Shown: in pieces, positions 7,388-16,191 of the stretch | How positions within the stretch are numbered: position 1 is the stretch's first letter | Layout: every line of letters starts with the position of its first letter | Source: Labilibaculum sp. K2S | Lineage (GTDB): Bacteria; Bacteroidota; Bacteroidia; Bacteroidales; Marinifilaceae | Direction of reading: 5' to 3' | Assembly (NCBI RefSeq): GCF_030372765.1 | Contig: NZ_JAUCMW010000020.1 | Location: 25,844-89,843, forward strand | Length of the DNA: 64,000 nt | Translations under genes and position numbers: made by a program | Notes under the pieces: generated by a model | The model's input: the letters and a program-made list of their open reading frames with translations, nothing else | The model's database searches: none | What the model was told of the DNA's origin: nothing

Positions 7388-8311
7388 ATGACACAAATTG
7401 CAAGTAAAATAATACTAAATCGAAACTTTATTCTGGTTCTTGCTGTCGTTTTAGGATTGCTGATTGGCGATTGGGCCAGTCTGTTAAAAGAGTATACTTT
7501 TTACATTTTAGCAATCGTAATGACCTTTTCAACCACTGGAATTTCTACAAAAGCCATGTTTCCTTTAAAGCAGATGATCCTGCCAATGCTGATGGGATCG
7601 TTTCTGAATTATGTGGTATTTGGAGCTGTAATCATTGCATTGTCGTATTGGTTGATGCCAACGCCTGAACTTTTTTTGGGGTTTGTGGTGATTGCTTCGA
7701 CACCGCCAGGTGTTGCTGTTATTCCTTTCTCACATATATTGGATGGTGATTTAAAGTATGCCATAGTCGGAACTTTGGGAGCTTTTATTTCATCCTTGTT
7801 TTTTGCGCCGCTCATTGTTGGTTTGTTTTCAAATATTGATGGAGGGATTAACCCGCTCGATTTATTCATTACTATGGTACAGCTGGTTTTGGTTCCCTTA
7901 CTAATTTCAAGATTGCTGCTTTGGCACCCCATTAAACCAACAATAGAAAAGGTGAGAGGTAAAATTGTTGATTGGGGATTTGCTTTGATAATTTTTACAG
8001 CCGTTGGCTTAAATAGACAAGTATTTTTTTCTAATTTTGATGTACTCTTGCTGGTGTCTCTGGTGCTTTTTCTTGGGATTTTTGGTTTGGGATGGATTTA
8101 TGAATTTTTTAGCCGTAAACTTGGAGTTAAAGCTCCTGTAGCGATGACTCAAAATCTTTTGGTTACGATTAAAAGTTCTGGTTTTGCAGTGGTTACAGCT
8201 TTAACATTATTTGGAGAAGAAGCGGCAATTCCTTCAGCAGTAATGGCCGTTTTTGTGCTGGCATACTTGCTTTATCTGTCCATTCGAAAAGAAATAAGAG
8301 ATTCAAAATAG
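7388..8311 (+). CDS. bile acid:sodium symporter-like (BASS superfamily) membrane transporter
   Basis: With the ATG at 7388 the protein has 307 residues and about nine to ten hydrophobic membrane segments with short loops. A conserved break of the kind found in BASS carriers occurs at ASTPPGVAVIPFSH (about residues 102-115), and a second at TIKSSGFAVVTAL near residue 264. BASS members carry organic anions with sodium; the substrate here cannot be read from sequence. An upstream in-frame TTG at 7358 is rejected because it lies inside the -7 promoter box. The PhnP-like hydrolase follows 45 bp later on the same strand. Confidence 0.75.
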   Translation: MTQIASKIILNRNFILVLAVVLGLLIGDWASLLKEYTFYILAIVMTFSTTGISTKAMFPLKQMILPMLMGSFLNYVVFGAVIIALSYWLMPTPELFLGFVVIASTPPGVAVIPFSHILDGDLKYAIVGTLGAFISSLFFAPLIVGLFSNIDGGINPLDLFITMVQLVLVPLLISRLLLWHPIKPTIEKVRGKIVDWGFALIIFTAVGLNRQVFFSNFDVLLLVSLVLFLGIFGLGWIYEFFSRKLGVKAPVAMTQNLLVTIKSSGFAVVTALTLFGEEAAIPSAVMAVFVLAYLLYLSIRKEIRDSK

Positions 8312-8356
8312 ATCTTTTAGATCGCTTTGCAAGAGAATTTGTATTAGAAAAATTGT

Positions 8357-9124
8357 ATGGTGAAATTAACTTTTTTAGGAACAGGAACTTCTCAAGGGGT
8401 TCCTATTATTGCCTGTAAATGTCCGGTTTGTCAGTCAAACAATCATAAGGATAAACGGTTACGTTCTTCTGTGTTGATAACTGTTGATGGTCAGAATTTG
8501 GTAATTGACAGCGGACCCGATTTTAGATATCAGATGCTGCGTGCAAAAGTTGAGAATATTTCTGCAATCATCTTCACTCATGAACACAAAGATCACACAG
8601 CTGGTTTAGACGATATTCGTGCATTTAATTGGGTGAATAAAAAAGCAGTTTCCATTTATGCCGAAAAGCGTGTACAGGAATCTTTAAAAAAAGAATTTTC
8701 TTACGTTTTTGCTGAATTTAAATACCCGGGAATTCCTCAGATGAACCTGATTGATGTGACTGATGAAGCTTTTCATATTAATGGTACTAGCATACAGCCC
8801 ATTCGGGTGAAACATTTGAAATTGCCTGTTTATGGTTTTCGAATTGGGGATTTGGCTTACATTACTGATGCGAACTATATTTCTCCGGAAGAAAAAGAGA
8901 AATTAAAAGGTTTAAAAGTTTTGGTCCTGAATGCTCTTCGAAAAGAAACTCACATTTCGCACTATACTCTTTCGGAGGCATTGGATATTGTAAAAGAATT
9001 GAAGCCCGAAAAGGCATATTTTACTCATATAAGTCATCAGATGGGCTTTCATGATGAGGTAGAAGCTGAATTGCCCGATAATGTTTTTTTGGCTTACGAC
9101 GAGTTGGAGATAGAGGTGGAATAA
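8357..9124 (+). CDS. MBL-fold metal-dependent hydrolase, PhnP-like
   Basis: The 255-residue protein has the metallo-beta-lactamase motif THEHKDHTAG (about residues 75-84), further ligands at VKHLKLP, ITDAN and THISHQ, and a CKCPVC cluster at about residues 20-25 that corresponds to the structural zinc site of PhnP. PhnP is a phosphodiesterase that opens cyclic ribose phosphate in phosphonate breakdown, but no phn genes are nearby. PhnP-like stand-alone genes are common in Bacteroidota and probably cleave another cyclic or diester phosphate. It converges with the MFS gene 29 bp away, with no clear terminator. Confidence 0.85.
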   Translation: MVKLTFLGTGTSQGVPIIACKCPVCQSNNHKDKRLRSSVLITVDGQNLVIDSGPDFRYQMLRAKVENISAIIFTHEHKDHTAGLDDIRAFNWVNKKAVSIYAEKRVQESLKKEFSYVFAEFKYPGIPQMNLIDVTDEAFHINGTSIQPIRVKHLKLPVYGFRIGDLAYITDANYISPEEKEKLKGLKVLVLNALRKETHISHYTLSEALDIVKELKPEKAYFTHISHQMGFHDEVEAELPDNVFLAYDELEIEVE

Positions 9125-9153
9125 CTGCTTCTGATTGTTTAGTTTAAAGAATT

Positions 9154-10326
9154 CTATTTCTCCGCTTTAGTCATAAAAAACACACTTATTCCGCCCAGAA
9201 CAAAGAAGATTGCTCCAGCAAGTAGTAAGGCTGATGAAAGGTTGAAATGGTCGGTGTACCATCCCAAAAACGGACCAATAATGGCAAAACAAATTCGAAT
9301 GATAAAATTCCTGACAGAGAGCACCGTTGCTCTCATTTCCGATTCAGTAATTTGATTGATGTAATTTTTTAAAACAGGAGTTGCAATTCCACGCACAAAA
9401 TAGAAAAAGAAAAGAACACCAACCCCAATCAACGAATTGAACCAGCCAGTTAGTATAAAACCTCCTGAGATTCCTATGACAATAAAAATAGAAGTCCCGG
9501 TTTTTCCAAGATATCCCTCCGCTTTATGTGCTGAAAGTGCTGTAATTCCTACGGTTAGGTTCAAAAGAGTCCAGATTACTCCAATGGTGCTGACTTCCAT
9601 GTTTAAATCCCGCAGATAGGGTTGAATGAACCAGGCAAGTGTTAGCGTTGCGCATCCAATAACCGATGAAAAAACAATATTCCAGCGTAATTTGACATTG
9701 TCCCAAAGTGAGAATTTCACAATGCCAAGAATATGATTGAATCCAACTTTTAATTTTATTGAATTCTGATTTGGATCGACTAATAGGATGGAGGCAGGAA
9801 TGGCAATGAATGCAATGAATGATTGAAAAATGAAGGGTGTTCTCAGGCTGATTAAAGCCAAACTGCCACCGGCAATACCAGCAAGAGCTTCTGCAAAATT
9901 CCCAACGGACATTACCCGGCTTTCCTGTTTTAGATATTCTTTTTCCCTATTCATTTTAAGCAGACTATCGTAAAGTAAAGCGGAATCGGAACCGGATATA
10001 AAGCTGCTGCCAATTCCCAATATCAATTCTGCAATTAAAAAGCCGTTAAATCCTGAGCTAAAAGAGTAGACTACAAAACCCAAACACCCCAGAATAGAAC
10101 CTAAAATCAGTGATTTTTTTCTGCCCCAAACATCAGCAATATAACCCGATGGAATTTCCAAGGCAACTACTGCCACAGAATAAATCCCTTTAAGAGTAAG
10201 TACATCCTGCATACTCAAACCATTCTCCTGATAAAAAAGAACAATAATGGGCATGGTGAGCATGAACCACTTGGAAATTTTAATCAAATACAGTTTTGGG
10301 ATATTTCCGGAAATAGATCTTGTCAT
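9154..10326 (-). CDS. MFS transporter
   Basis: This 390-residue membrane protein has about 12 hydrophobic segments. The loop between segments 2 and 3 carries the MFS signature as ADVWGRKKSLILG (about residues 65-77). The layout (leading ISKWFMLTMPIIVLFYQENGLS, then IPSGYIADVWGR) resembles the drug/unknown-substrate MFS group of Bacteroidota and Firmicutes. Substrate not known. Transcribed alone on the minus strand with a -7 box at 10344-10351. Confidence 0.85.
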   Translation of the reverse strand: MTRSISGNIPKLYLIKISKWFMLTMPIIVLFYQENGLSMQDVLTLKGIYSVAVVALEIPSGYIADVWGRKKSLILGSILGCLGFVVYSFSSGFNGFLIAELILGIGSSFISGSDSALLYDSLLKMNREKEYLKQESRVMSVGNFAEALAGIAGGSLALISLRTPFIFQSFIAFIAIPASILLVDPNQNSIKLKVGFNHILGIVKFSLWDNVKLRWNIVFSSVIGCATLTLAWFIQPYLRDLNMEVSTIGVIWTLLNLTVGITALSAHKAEGYLGKTGTSIFIVIGISGGFILTGWFNSLIGVGVLFFFYFVRGIATPVLKNYINQITESEMRATVLSVRNFIIRICFAIIGPFLGWYTDHFNLSSALLLAGAIFFVLGGISVFFMTKAEK

Positions 10327-10343
10327 TGCTTTAATTTGAGTTG

Positions 10344-10351
10344 CAAAGATA
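10344..10351 (-). promoter_or_regulatory. -7 element of the MFS gene
   Basis: TATCTTTG on the minus strand is a perfect TAnnTTTG, 18 bp before the start codon. The remaining gap to 10633 holds only a weak hairpin (GAAACC/GGTTTC, 10467-10483). Confidence 0.45.
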
Positions 10352-10633
10352 CTCGCACATTCGAAATAGAAAAGCCTTTGTTCTTGATTATTTGATTTTC
10401 ATGATATTGTTTATTAAGGAAAATAGACTGGCTTAAGTATTCATATAAAGCAGTATAGGTGTTTGTGAAACCAATGGGGTTTCTATTTTCGCATTCAATT
10501 AAGCTATTTGTAAAACGGAATTAAATGGTGATGATGGCGAAGATATTTTGTGTAAATTAGAAGGTGAGTAGTTGGTTATGTGAGCTGTAGTATAATAAGA
10601 AGAGATGATATCAAATCTAAAATACCTGAAACT

Positions 10634-12448
10634 ATGGGAATGACATTAATCGAGAAGATCTTGGCAAATCACTCCAAAGAGAGTGTTGTAAAGCCTGGCG
10701 ATATTATTGATGTAGAGATTGACATTCGTGCAGCCCGGGATTTTGGGGGAGCGAATGTGGTTAAAAATATCCAGGAGCATAACTTGAAGATTGCCGATCC
10801 GAAAAAGACTTATTTTACTTTTGATTGCAACCCTACAGGTTCAGATCAGAAATATGCGGTAAACCAACAAATATGCCGATTGTTTGCACGGGATAATGGC
10901 GTGAAAGTATTCGATATTAATACCGGTATTGGAACGCATACTTTAATTGAGCAAGGTCTTGCTTATTCAGGAATTACTGCCGTAACTACAGATTCTCATG
11001 CCAATATTTTGGGTGCTGTTGGCGCATTCGGGCAAGGAATGGGCGATAAAGATATTGCTGCAGCCATTCATAAGGGAAAAGTTTGGTTCAAAGTCCCTAA
11101 ATCAGTTAAAATAAATTTAAATGGAAAGCGACCGGACGGAATTTATGCCAAGGATATTGTCTTGGGATTGTTGAACCGGTTTGGAGCGAATTCTCTTCTT
11201 GGATATTCTGTGGAGATTTATGGTGAGGAAGTAGATCACCTGACTCTTGATGAAAGAATTACAATTTCATCAATGGCTACAGAAATGGGCTGTATCATTA
11301 TTTTGTTTACTCCTAATGATGCTATTATAGAATACAGTCAGTTTCGAAATGGAAGGAAGTTTGATGCAGTGAAAGCTGATCCGGATGCCGAATACGATCA
11401 GGTGTTTGAAATAGATTTGGAAGAGTTTGTTCCCAGGGTTTCCTTGCCGGGAGAACCTCACAATACGGTTCCGGTTAGCAAAGCCAAAGGAGTGAAAATA
11501 GACTCGGCTTTTATTGGAAGTTGTACCAATGGGCGAATGGAAGATTTTCGGATTGTGGCGGATATCCTAAAAGGGAAAAAAGTAGCTCCTGGTGTCGTTT
11601 TTAAGATCGTTCCCGCTACCGATGAAATTTGGAATGAATGTTTAAAGGAAGGCTTAATTGATATTTTTAAAGAAGCCGGAGCTATGGTTTCGAATGCAGG
11701 TTGTGCAGGTTGTGCTGCCGGTCAGGTGGGTCAGAATGGCGAAGGAGAGGTAACCATTAGTACCGGGAACAGAAATTTCCCTGGCAAACAGGGTAAAGGA
11801 CTGGTTTATTTGGCTTCGCCTGCAACAGTAGTCGCTTCTGCCATTGCCGGTTGCATTGTTCCGCACGATGAAATACCGGAGCTTCCCGTAACATTTGGAG
11901 TTGGAAAAACTAAAATTAAAGAAGCGGAAACCATGGTTCAGAAGGGTGCCGACCTGTGCGATAAACCCAAAAGAATTGAAGGACGTGTTTGGTACATTCC
12001 CATGGATAATATCGATACAGATATGATTTATCACAATCGATATCTTTCCATTACTGATATAGACGAAATGGGACAGTATACTTTCGATAATTTGGAAGGA
12101 TACGAAGATTTTGCACAAAAAGCCAAGTCGGGTGATGTTGTGATTACTCACAAGAATTTTGGATGTGGAAGTTCCCGACAGCAGGCAGTTGATTGTTTTA
12201 AAGCATTGGGAATACAAGGTGTTCTGGCAGAATCTTACGGAGCAATTTACGAGCGGAATGCCATTAATGCAGCTTTTCCAATTATGACTTGCGTTGATAT
12301 TTTAAAGCTAAACCTGACTGATGGTGATACGATTCGTTTGGATTTAGAGACTGGTAAAATCACCAATACAACTAAGAATATCTCGGTACAAGGAGAGCGT
12401 TTCTCTGAAGTTCAGCTTGAGATTTACCAAAATGGTGGTTTGTTTTAG
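10634..12448 (+). CDS. fused LeuC-LeuD type hydro-lyase, paralogue 1 (aconitase superfamily)
   Basis: The 604-residue protein joins a large-subunit-like aconitase domain to a small swivel domain. The [4Fe-4S] cysteines are visible in GSCTNGR (about residue 298) and AGCAGCAAG (about 358-361). The swivel domain starts near residue 450 with DNIDTDMIYHNRY and has NFGCGSSRQQA near 508. Members dehydrate/rehydrate 3-isopropylmalate, homocitrate-derived acids, 2,3-dimethylmalate or related acids; the substrate is not resolved, and no leuA or leuB is nearby. The frame is open back to a GTG at 10580, but MGMTLIEKILANHS at 10634 is the usual family N-terminus. A similar fused gene follows 121 bp downstream. 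Confidence 0.85.
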   Translation: MGMTLIEKILANHSKESVVKPGDIIDVEIDIRAARDFGGANVVKNIQEHNLKIADPKKTYFTFDCNPTGSDQKYAVNQQICRLFARDNGVKVFDINTGIGTHTLIEQGLAYSGITAVTTDSHANILGAVGAFGQGMGDKDIAAAIHKGKVWFKVPKSVKINLNGKRPDGIYAKDIVLGLLNRFGANSLLGYSVEIYGEEVDHLTLDERITISSMATEMGCIIILFTPNDAIIEYSQFRNGRKFDAVKADPDAEYDQVFEIDLEEFVPRVSLPGEPHNTVPVSKAKGVKIDSAFIGSCTNGRMEDFRIVADILKGKKVAPGVVFKIVPATDEIWNECLKEGLIDIFKEAGAMVSNAGCAGCAAGQVGQNGEGEVTISTGNRNFPGKQGKGLVYLASPATVVASAIAGCIVPHDEIPELPVTFGVGKTKIKEAETMVQKGADLCDKPKRIEGRVWYIPMDNIDTDMIYHNRYLSITDIDEMGQYTFDNLEGYEDFAQKAKSGDVVITHKNFGCGSSRQQAVDCFKALGIQGVLAESYGAIYERNAINAAFPIMTCVDILKLNLTDGDTIRLDLETGKITNTTKNISVQGERFSEVQLEIYQNGGLF

Positions 12449-12452
12449 GAAA

Positions 12453-12554
12453 TTTACCACAAAGGAGATTCAAAGTACTTCACAAAGTCACACAAAGAAT
12501 TTCATTTTTTACTTCGTGCTCTCTGTGATATCCTTAGTTTACCTTAGTGGTTAA
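12453..12554. repeat. imperfect inverted repeat of the CTTTGTG/ACCACAAAG type
   Basis: The gap between the two fused hydro-lyase genes is almost filled by two roughly 45-bp arms. The left arm repeats ACCACAAAGG and CACAAAG; the right arm holds their complement (CTTCGTGCTCTCTGTG, then CCTTAGTGG). The structure resembles the small palindromic repeats often seen between Bacteroidota genes. It could fold as a long RNA hairpin between the cistrons. Only one copy is in this window. Confidence 0.6.
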
Positions 12555-12569
12555 GAATACATTAGCACT

Positions 12570-14351
12570 ATGCAAAACCTAACTTTCGTTGAAAAGGTAT
12601 TTCGGGCAAAATGTGGAAGCATTGTTTTCAAAACTCCCGATATTGTACTGACTCATGACAATACGGCCAGTATCAAAATTACATTTGAAAAAATGGGTGG
12701 CGATCAAGTGAAAAATCCTGATCAGCTTTTGGTTGTTCTCGATCACAATGCACCGCCAACCAATGCCAAGTTGGCTACCGATTATCAAAGAGTCCGTGAA
12801 TTGGTAAAGGAACAGGGAATCAGGAAATTTTACGATGCCGGCTCGGGTATTTGTCATCAAATCATGTCTTATCATGCCAAACCCGGAATGATAATCGTAG
12901 GCAGCGACAGTCATACCTGCACTGCTGGTGCATTCAATGCTTTGGCAGCGGGTATCGATCGCACTGAAGCTGCCGGATTGTGGAAAAGGGGAGAAACATG
13001 GTTTCGGGTGCCCGAATCCATTAAAATCACTCTAAATGGTAAGATGCCGGAAGGTGTTTATGCCAAAGATCTTTCTTTGTGGATTATCGGGATGATTGGT
13101 TCTGCCGGAGCCAACTACATGTCTATTGAATATCATGGCGAGGGAGTGAAAAGTCTTTCCATTTCTGATCGCATGACACTGGCAAATCTGGCTTCTGAAA
13201 TGGGCGCTAAGAATGCCGTATTTCCTCCCGATAAGGTGTTGGAAGATTTTTATGAACAAAAGGTAAAAGGCATTTGGGCTGATGAAGGTGCTCAATATTT
13301 TAAAGAATACGAAATTAATTTAAGCGATTTGGTTCCACTGGTAGCCGCTCCGCATCATGTCGACAATGTAAAAACCATAGCCGAAGTAAAAGGAATAAAG
13401 TTAAATCAGGGTTTGCTAGGAACCTGTACGAACGGGCGATTGGAGGATTTGCGGATTGCAGCCAAAATATTGGATGGTAAACAGATTATCAGCGGTTTTC
13501 AGTTGTTGGTGGCTCCAGCTTCTAAAGAAATATATTTGGATGCGATTAAAGAGGGAATCATCACCAAATTGATGAAAGCCGGTGCCACTATTTTGGGTTC
13601 TTCCTGCGGCCCGTGTTTGGGAACCGGACAAGGAATTCCTGCCGATGGTTTTACCGTGATTTCCACCGCGAACAGAAACTTTTTAGGTAGAATGGGCAAT
13701 AAAAATGCTCAGATCTATCTTGCTTCTCCCGCAACTGTAGCCTGTTCTGCACTTACGGGTGAAATAACAGATCCAAGAACAGATGCTTCCCGGCAAATAG
13801 AATTCCCATTTCAAAAACAGCAGAGTCGCACAATCGTGATTCAGGAATCAGACCAACGAAAATCGAATGGTGTTTGGGATTACTCCGATGTTGATCATTT
13901 AAATACCGATCAAATGTTTGCAGGAAACTTAACCTACGAGGTTTTGAGTTCCGATCCGGATGGAGTTCGTCCACATTTGTTCAAAGGATTCGATGATTCT
14001 TTTGCTGATGGAGTAGAGGAAGGCGATATTTTGATTGCCGGGGAAAATTTTGGTTGTGGCAGTTCAAGAGAGCATCCGGCGGTTGGATTGGCTCATGCCG
14101 GAGTGCGTGCAGTGATCGTAAAATCGGTAAACCGGATCTTTTATAGGTCGGCTATTAATCAGGGTTTATTACTCATTGTGAATCGCGAAATTGTAGAATC
14201 GTACCATAAAAATGACGTGCTTGTGCTTGATCTTCAGGAAGGAGTCGTTCAGATTGGTGACAAACGCTTCGAAATACCGGCATTACCTGATAAATTACAG
14301 CAGATAATAAAATGCAAAGGCCTTGTAAACTGGATAAGAACTGTGATATAA
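12570..14351 (+). CDS. fused LeuC-LeuD type hydro-lyase, paralogue 2 (aconitase superfamily)
   Basis: The 593-residue protein has the same two-domain plan as its upstream neighbour but is clearly diverged. The N-terminus is MQNLTFVEKVFRAKCG. Cluster ligands are GTCTNGR (about residue 288) and SSCGPCLG (about 348-351). The swivel domain contains DHLNTDQMFAGN near residue 440 and NFGCGSSREHPA near 495. Having both domains intact in both neighbours argues for two separate enzymes rather than subunits of one. Substrate not resolved; an IPMI, homoaconitase or dimethylmalate dehydratase role is possible. Probably cotranscribed with 10634-12448 unless the intervening repeat stops transcription. Confidence 0.85.
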   Translation: MQNLTFVEKVFRAKCGSIVFKTPDIVLTHDNTASIKITFEKMGGDQVKNPDQLLVVLDHNAPPTNAKLATDYQRVRELVKEQGIRKFYDAGSGICHQIMSYHAKPGMIIVGSDSHTCTAGAFNALAAGIDRTEAAGLWKRGETWFRVPESIKITLNGKMPEGVYAKDLSLWIIGMIGSAGANYMSIEYHGEGVKSLSISDRMTLANLASEMGAKNAVFPPDKVLEDFYEQKVKGIWADEGAQYFKEYEINLSDLVPLVAAPHHVDNVKTIAEVKGIKLNQGLLGTCTNGRLEDLRIAAKILDGKQIISGFQLLVAPASKEIYLDAIKEGIITKLMKAGATILGSSCGPCLGTGQGIPADGFTVISTANRNFLGRMGNKNAQIYLASPATVACSALTGEITDPRTDASRQIEFPFQKQQSRTIVIQESDQRKSNGVWDYSDVDHLNTDQMFAGNLTYEVLSSDPDGVRPHLFKGFDDSFADGVEEGDILIAGENFGCGSSREHPAVGLAHAGVRAVIVKSVNRIFYRSAINQGLLLIVNREIVESYHKNDVLVLDLQEGVVQIGDKRFEIPALPDKLQQIIKCKGLVNWIRTVI

Positions 14352-14401
14352 GCTCTTACTGGTCTGCAGTTGATTTTTACTGAAAAAAAACGCAAAAATA
14401 C

Positions 14402-14433
14402 TTGTTTAGGAATGTAATAAATACCTATATTTG
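14402..14433 (+). promoter_or_regulatory. promoter of the tRNA-Arg pair
   Basis: TTG at 14402-14404 and TATATTTG at 14426-14433 are 21 bp apart, a complete Bacteroidota promoter. The first tRNA base follows 20 bp later. Confidence 0.75.
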
Positions 14434-14452
14434 CATCGCCTTTTAAAGGAAT

Positions 14453-14527
14453 GGTCCAGTAGCTCAGTTGGATTAGAGCAATAGCCTTCTAAGCTATAGG
14501 TCCCAGGTTCGAGCCCTGGCTGGATCA
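14453..14527 (+). tRNA. tRNA-Arg (anticodon TCT), copy 1
   Basis: A 75-nt cloverleaf: acceptor GGTCCAG pairs with CTGGATC, the anticodon arm is ATAGC-CTTCTAA-GCTAT giving anticodon TCT, and the T arm is CCAGG-TTCGAGC-CCTGG. The discriminator is A and CCA is not encoded. It reads AGA and AGG. It is identical to the copy 42 bp downstream. Confidence 0.95.
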
Positions 14528-14569
14528 CTCATTTTTTAAAGGCAAAAAGAAAAAAAAGAAAACAAGGAC

Positions 14570-14644
14570 GGTCCAGTAGCTCAGTTGGATTAGAGCAATA
14601 GCCTTCTAAGCTATAGGTCCCAGGTTCGAGCCCTGGCTGGATCA
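14570..14644 (+). tRNA. tRNA-Arg (anticodon TCT), copy 2
   Basis: The same 75-nt sequence as copy 1, with the same arms and no encoded CCA. The short spacer and the shared promoter and terminator indicate one transcript carrying both tRNAs. Confidence 0.95.
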
Positions 14645-14646
14645 CA

Positions 14647-14674
14647 AAGACGATACGAAAGTGTCGTCTTTTTT
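14647..14674 (+). terminator. terminator of the tRNA-Arg pair
   Basis: A 10-bp stem (AAGACGATAC, 14647-14656, with GTGTCGTCTT, 14661-14670; one G-T pair) with a GAAA tetraloop and a T-run starts three bases after the second tRNA. The following 300 bp up to 14976 contain nothing I can support. Confidence 0.9.
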
Positions 14675-14976
14675 GTTGAAAACCCCCGCCATATCTACTA
14701 TCTTTAGGTGTTGTATCAAATTTCTGATACGCAAAAAAACGTTTCTTTTATCACATTTGCAATGTAGTATGGGGTGTAATACCCAAATATCCGCCAAGGT
14801 TGTTGATGACAAAACGAAGAGCGATATGGATGCTCTCAGATAAAAAATGATAGAATAAGATTGAATACAAAAGCATATTGGTAGAGTTTTAGGCCGGCTC
14901 TGAGAAGTCGAGTATCAAAAAATATTGACCTTTTATGTTTTATGAGTATGTTCGCTTTTCCCTGTTTATTTTAGTG

Positions 14977-16191
14977 TTATTTTGTGCATGACTTTTTGTG
15001 TTGACTTAATTTTAAGTTTGGAAAAGTTAATACTACAGTAGCTCCTAGCTCTTTGTTATTATCAGCTTTTATTTTTCCATTATGTGCATCCATAATAAGT
15101 TTAACCAGAGCTAAATCTAAGCCATTGTTATCATCAGAATATTTTTGACTAGGTATAAATAACTGAAATAGATTCTTTAGTGTTACTGGATGAAACCCCT
15201 CCCCATTATCTATAAAAGAACATTCTGTTTTTTCTTTATTCGAATCAATTTTCACGCGAACAACTCCTCCATTTGGAGTATACTTAATTGCATTCGTAAG
15301 AATACTTTCAAAACAGAATTCAATTAGTTCCTGATCACCAGTTAAGACATTTGTATCAGTGTTATTAACGAAGGTAATATCAATATTTTTCATATTTAAC
15401 TGCTCAGAAAGTATTGATTTTGTTGATTCCATGATCTTAATAAGCGAAATCTCCTTTTTTTGAACAGTAAGTTTTTTTGTACGTAACTCTGTAATTTTCA
15501 AGCTTACTTTAGCAAATTTTTCAAGTCGTTTTGCTGATAGTTCAAGATAATGAAACATTTCTTTTAACCTTTGATCAATTATCTCTTCTTTCAGAATAGC
15601 AGTAAAACCCAAAATACCATTTAATGGTGTATTTATCTGATGACTAATGATTGACAGAAAGTCGGATTTTGATTTATCCAGTACTTCTAATTCCTGATTA
15701 GCTTCTTCAAGCTTATTATTTGCATCCTGAAGTTCTAAAGTGCGCTCCAGTACTTTTACTTCCAACCATTGATTTACTTTTTTTAGTTGATCCTTACTTC
15801 TTTTCAGATCTATATGTGTTTTTATTCTAGACAACACTTCTTTTGAATTGAAGGGTTTGGTTACATAATCCTGACCTCCAGCGTCAAAACCTTCAACTAT
15901 ATTTTCAGCATCGTTAAGTGCAGTAAGAAATATAACTGGTATTTCTTTCATGTTTTTGTCGTCACGCATTGTCTTGCAGGTCTCTAACCCATTCATTATT
16001 GGCATATTAATATCCAAAAGCACAAGGTCAAAATCTTGCGTTTTGCTTAATAAATCTAAAGCTTGCTGACCATTACTGGCAAATCCGACAGAATAACCAG
16101 AATTACGCAAAATACTCCCAATTACCTGAATGTTTTTTGGATTGTCATCAACTGCAAGGATCTTAATTTTGTCGTTACTAATTTTTTCCAT
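14977..16191 (-). CDS. response regulator-histidine kinase fusion (REC-coiled coil-HisKA-HATPase)
   Basis: The 404-residue soluble protein starts with a receiver domain (residues about 9-125; AVDDN, phosphoacceptor Asp in LVLLDINMP, TKPF lysine). A coiled coil follows (about 130-175), then a HisKA domain with the histidine in SIISHQINTP (about 183) and an HATPase domain. The ATPase G-box reads DNNGLDLALVK in place of the usual G-x-GLGL-x-I, a variation worth noting. Its start lies 14 bp inside the upstream kinase gene, so the two are coupled, and this protein may be the next step in a phosphorelay. Confidence 0.88.
   Translation of the reverse strand: MEKISNDKIKILAVDDNPKNIQVIGSILRNSGYSVGFASNGQQALDLLSKTQDFDLVLLDINMPIMNGLETCKTMRDDKNMKEIPVIFLTALNDAENIVEGFDAGGQDYVTKPFNSKEVLSRIKTHIDLKRSKDQLKKVNQWLEVKVLERTLELQDANNKLEEANQELEVLDKSKSDFLSIISHQINTPLNGILGFTAILKEEIIDQRLKEMFHYLELSAKRLEKFAKVSLKITELRTKKLTVQKKEISLIKIMESTKSILSEQLNMKNIDITFVNNTDTNVLTGDQELIEFCFESILTNAIKYTPNGGVVRVKIDSNKEKTECSFIDNGEGFHPVTLKNLFQLFIPSQKYSDDNNGLDLALVKLIMDAHNGKIKADNNKELGATVVLTFPNLKLSQHKKSCTK

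Noticed and set aside
11654..12217. 187-residue frame antisense to the first fused hydro-lyase
   Set aside because: Lies entirely opposite a conserved enzyme domain and shows no family motif.
14661..14843. 60-residue frame after the tRNA pair
   Set aside because: Starts inside the tRNA terminator and has no family match or composition support.
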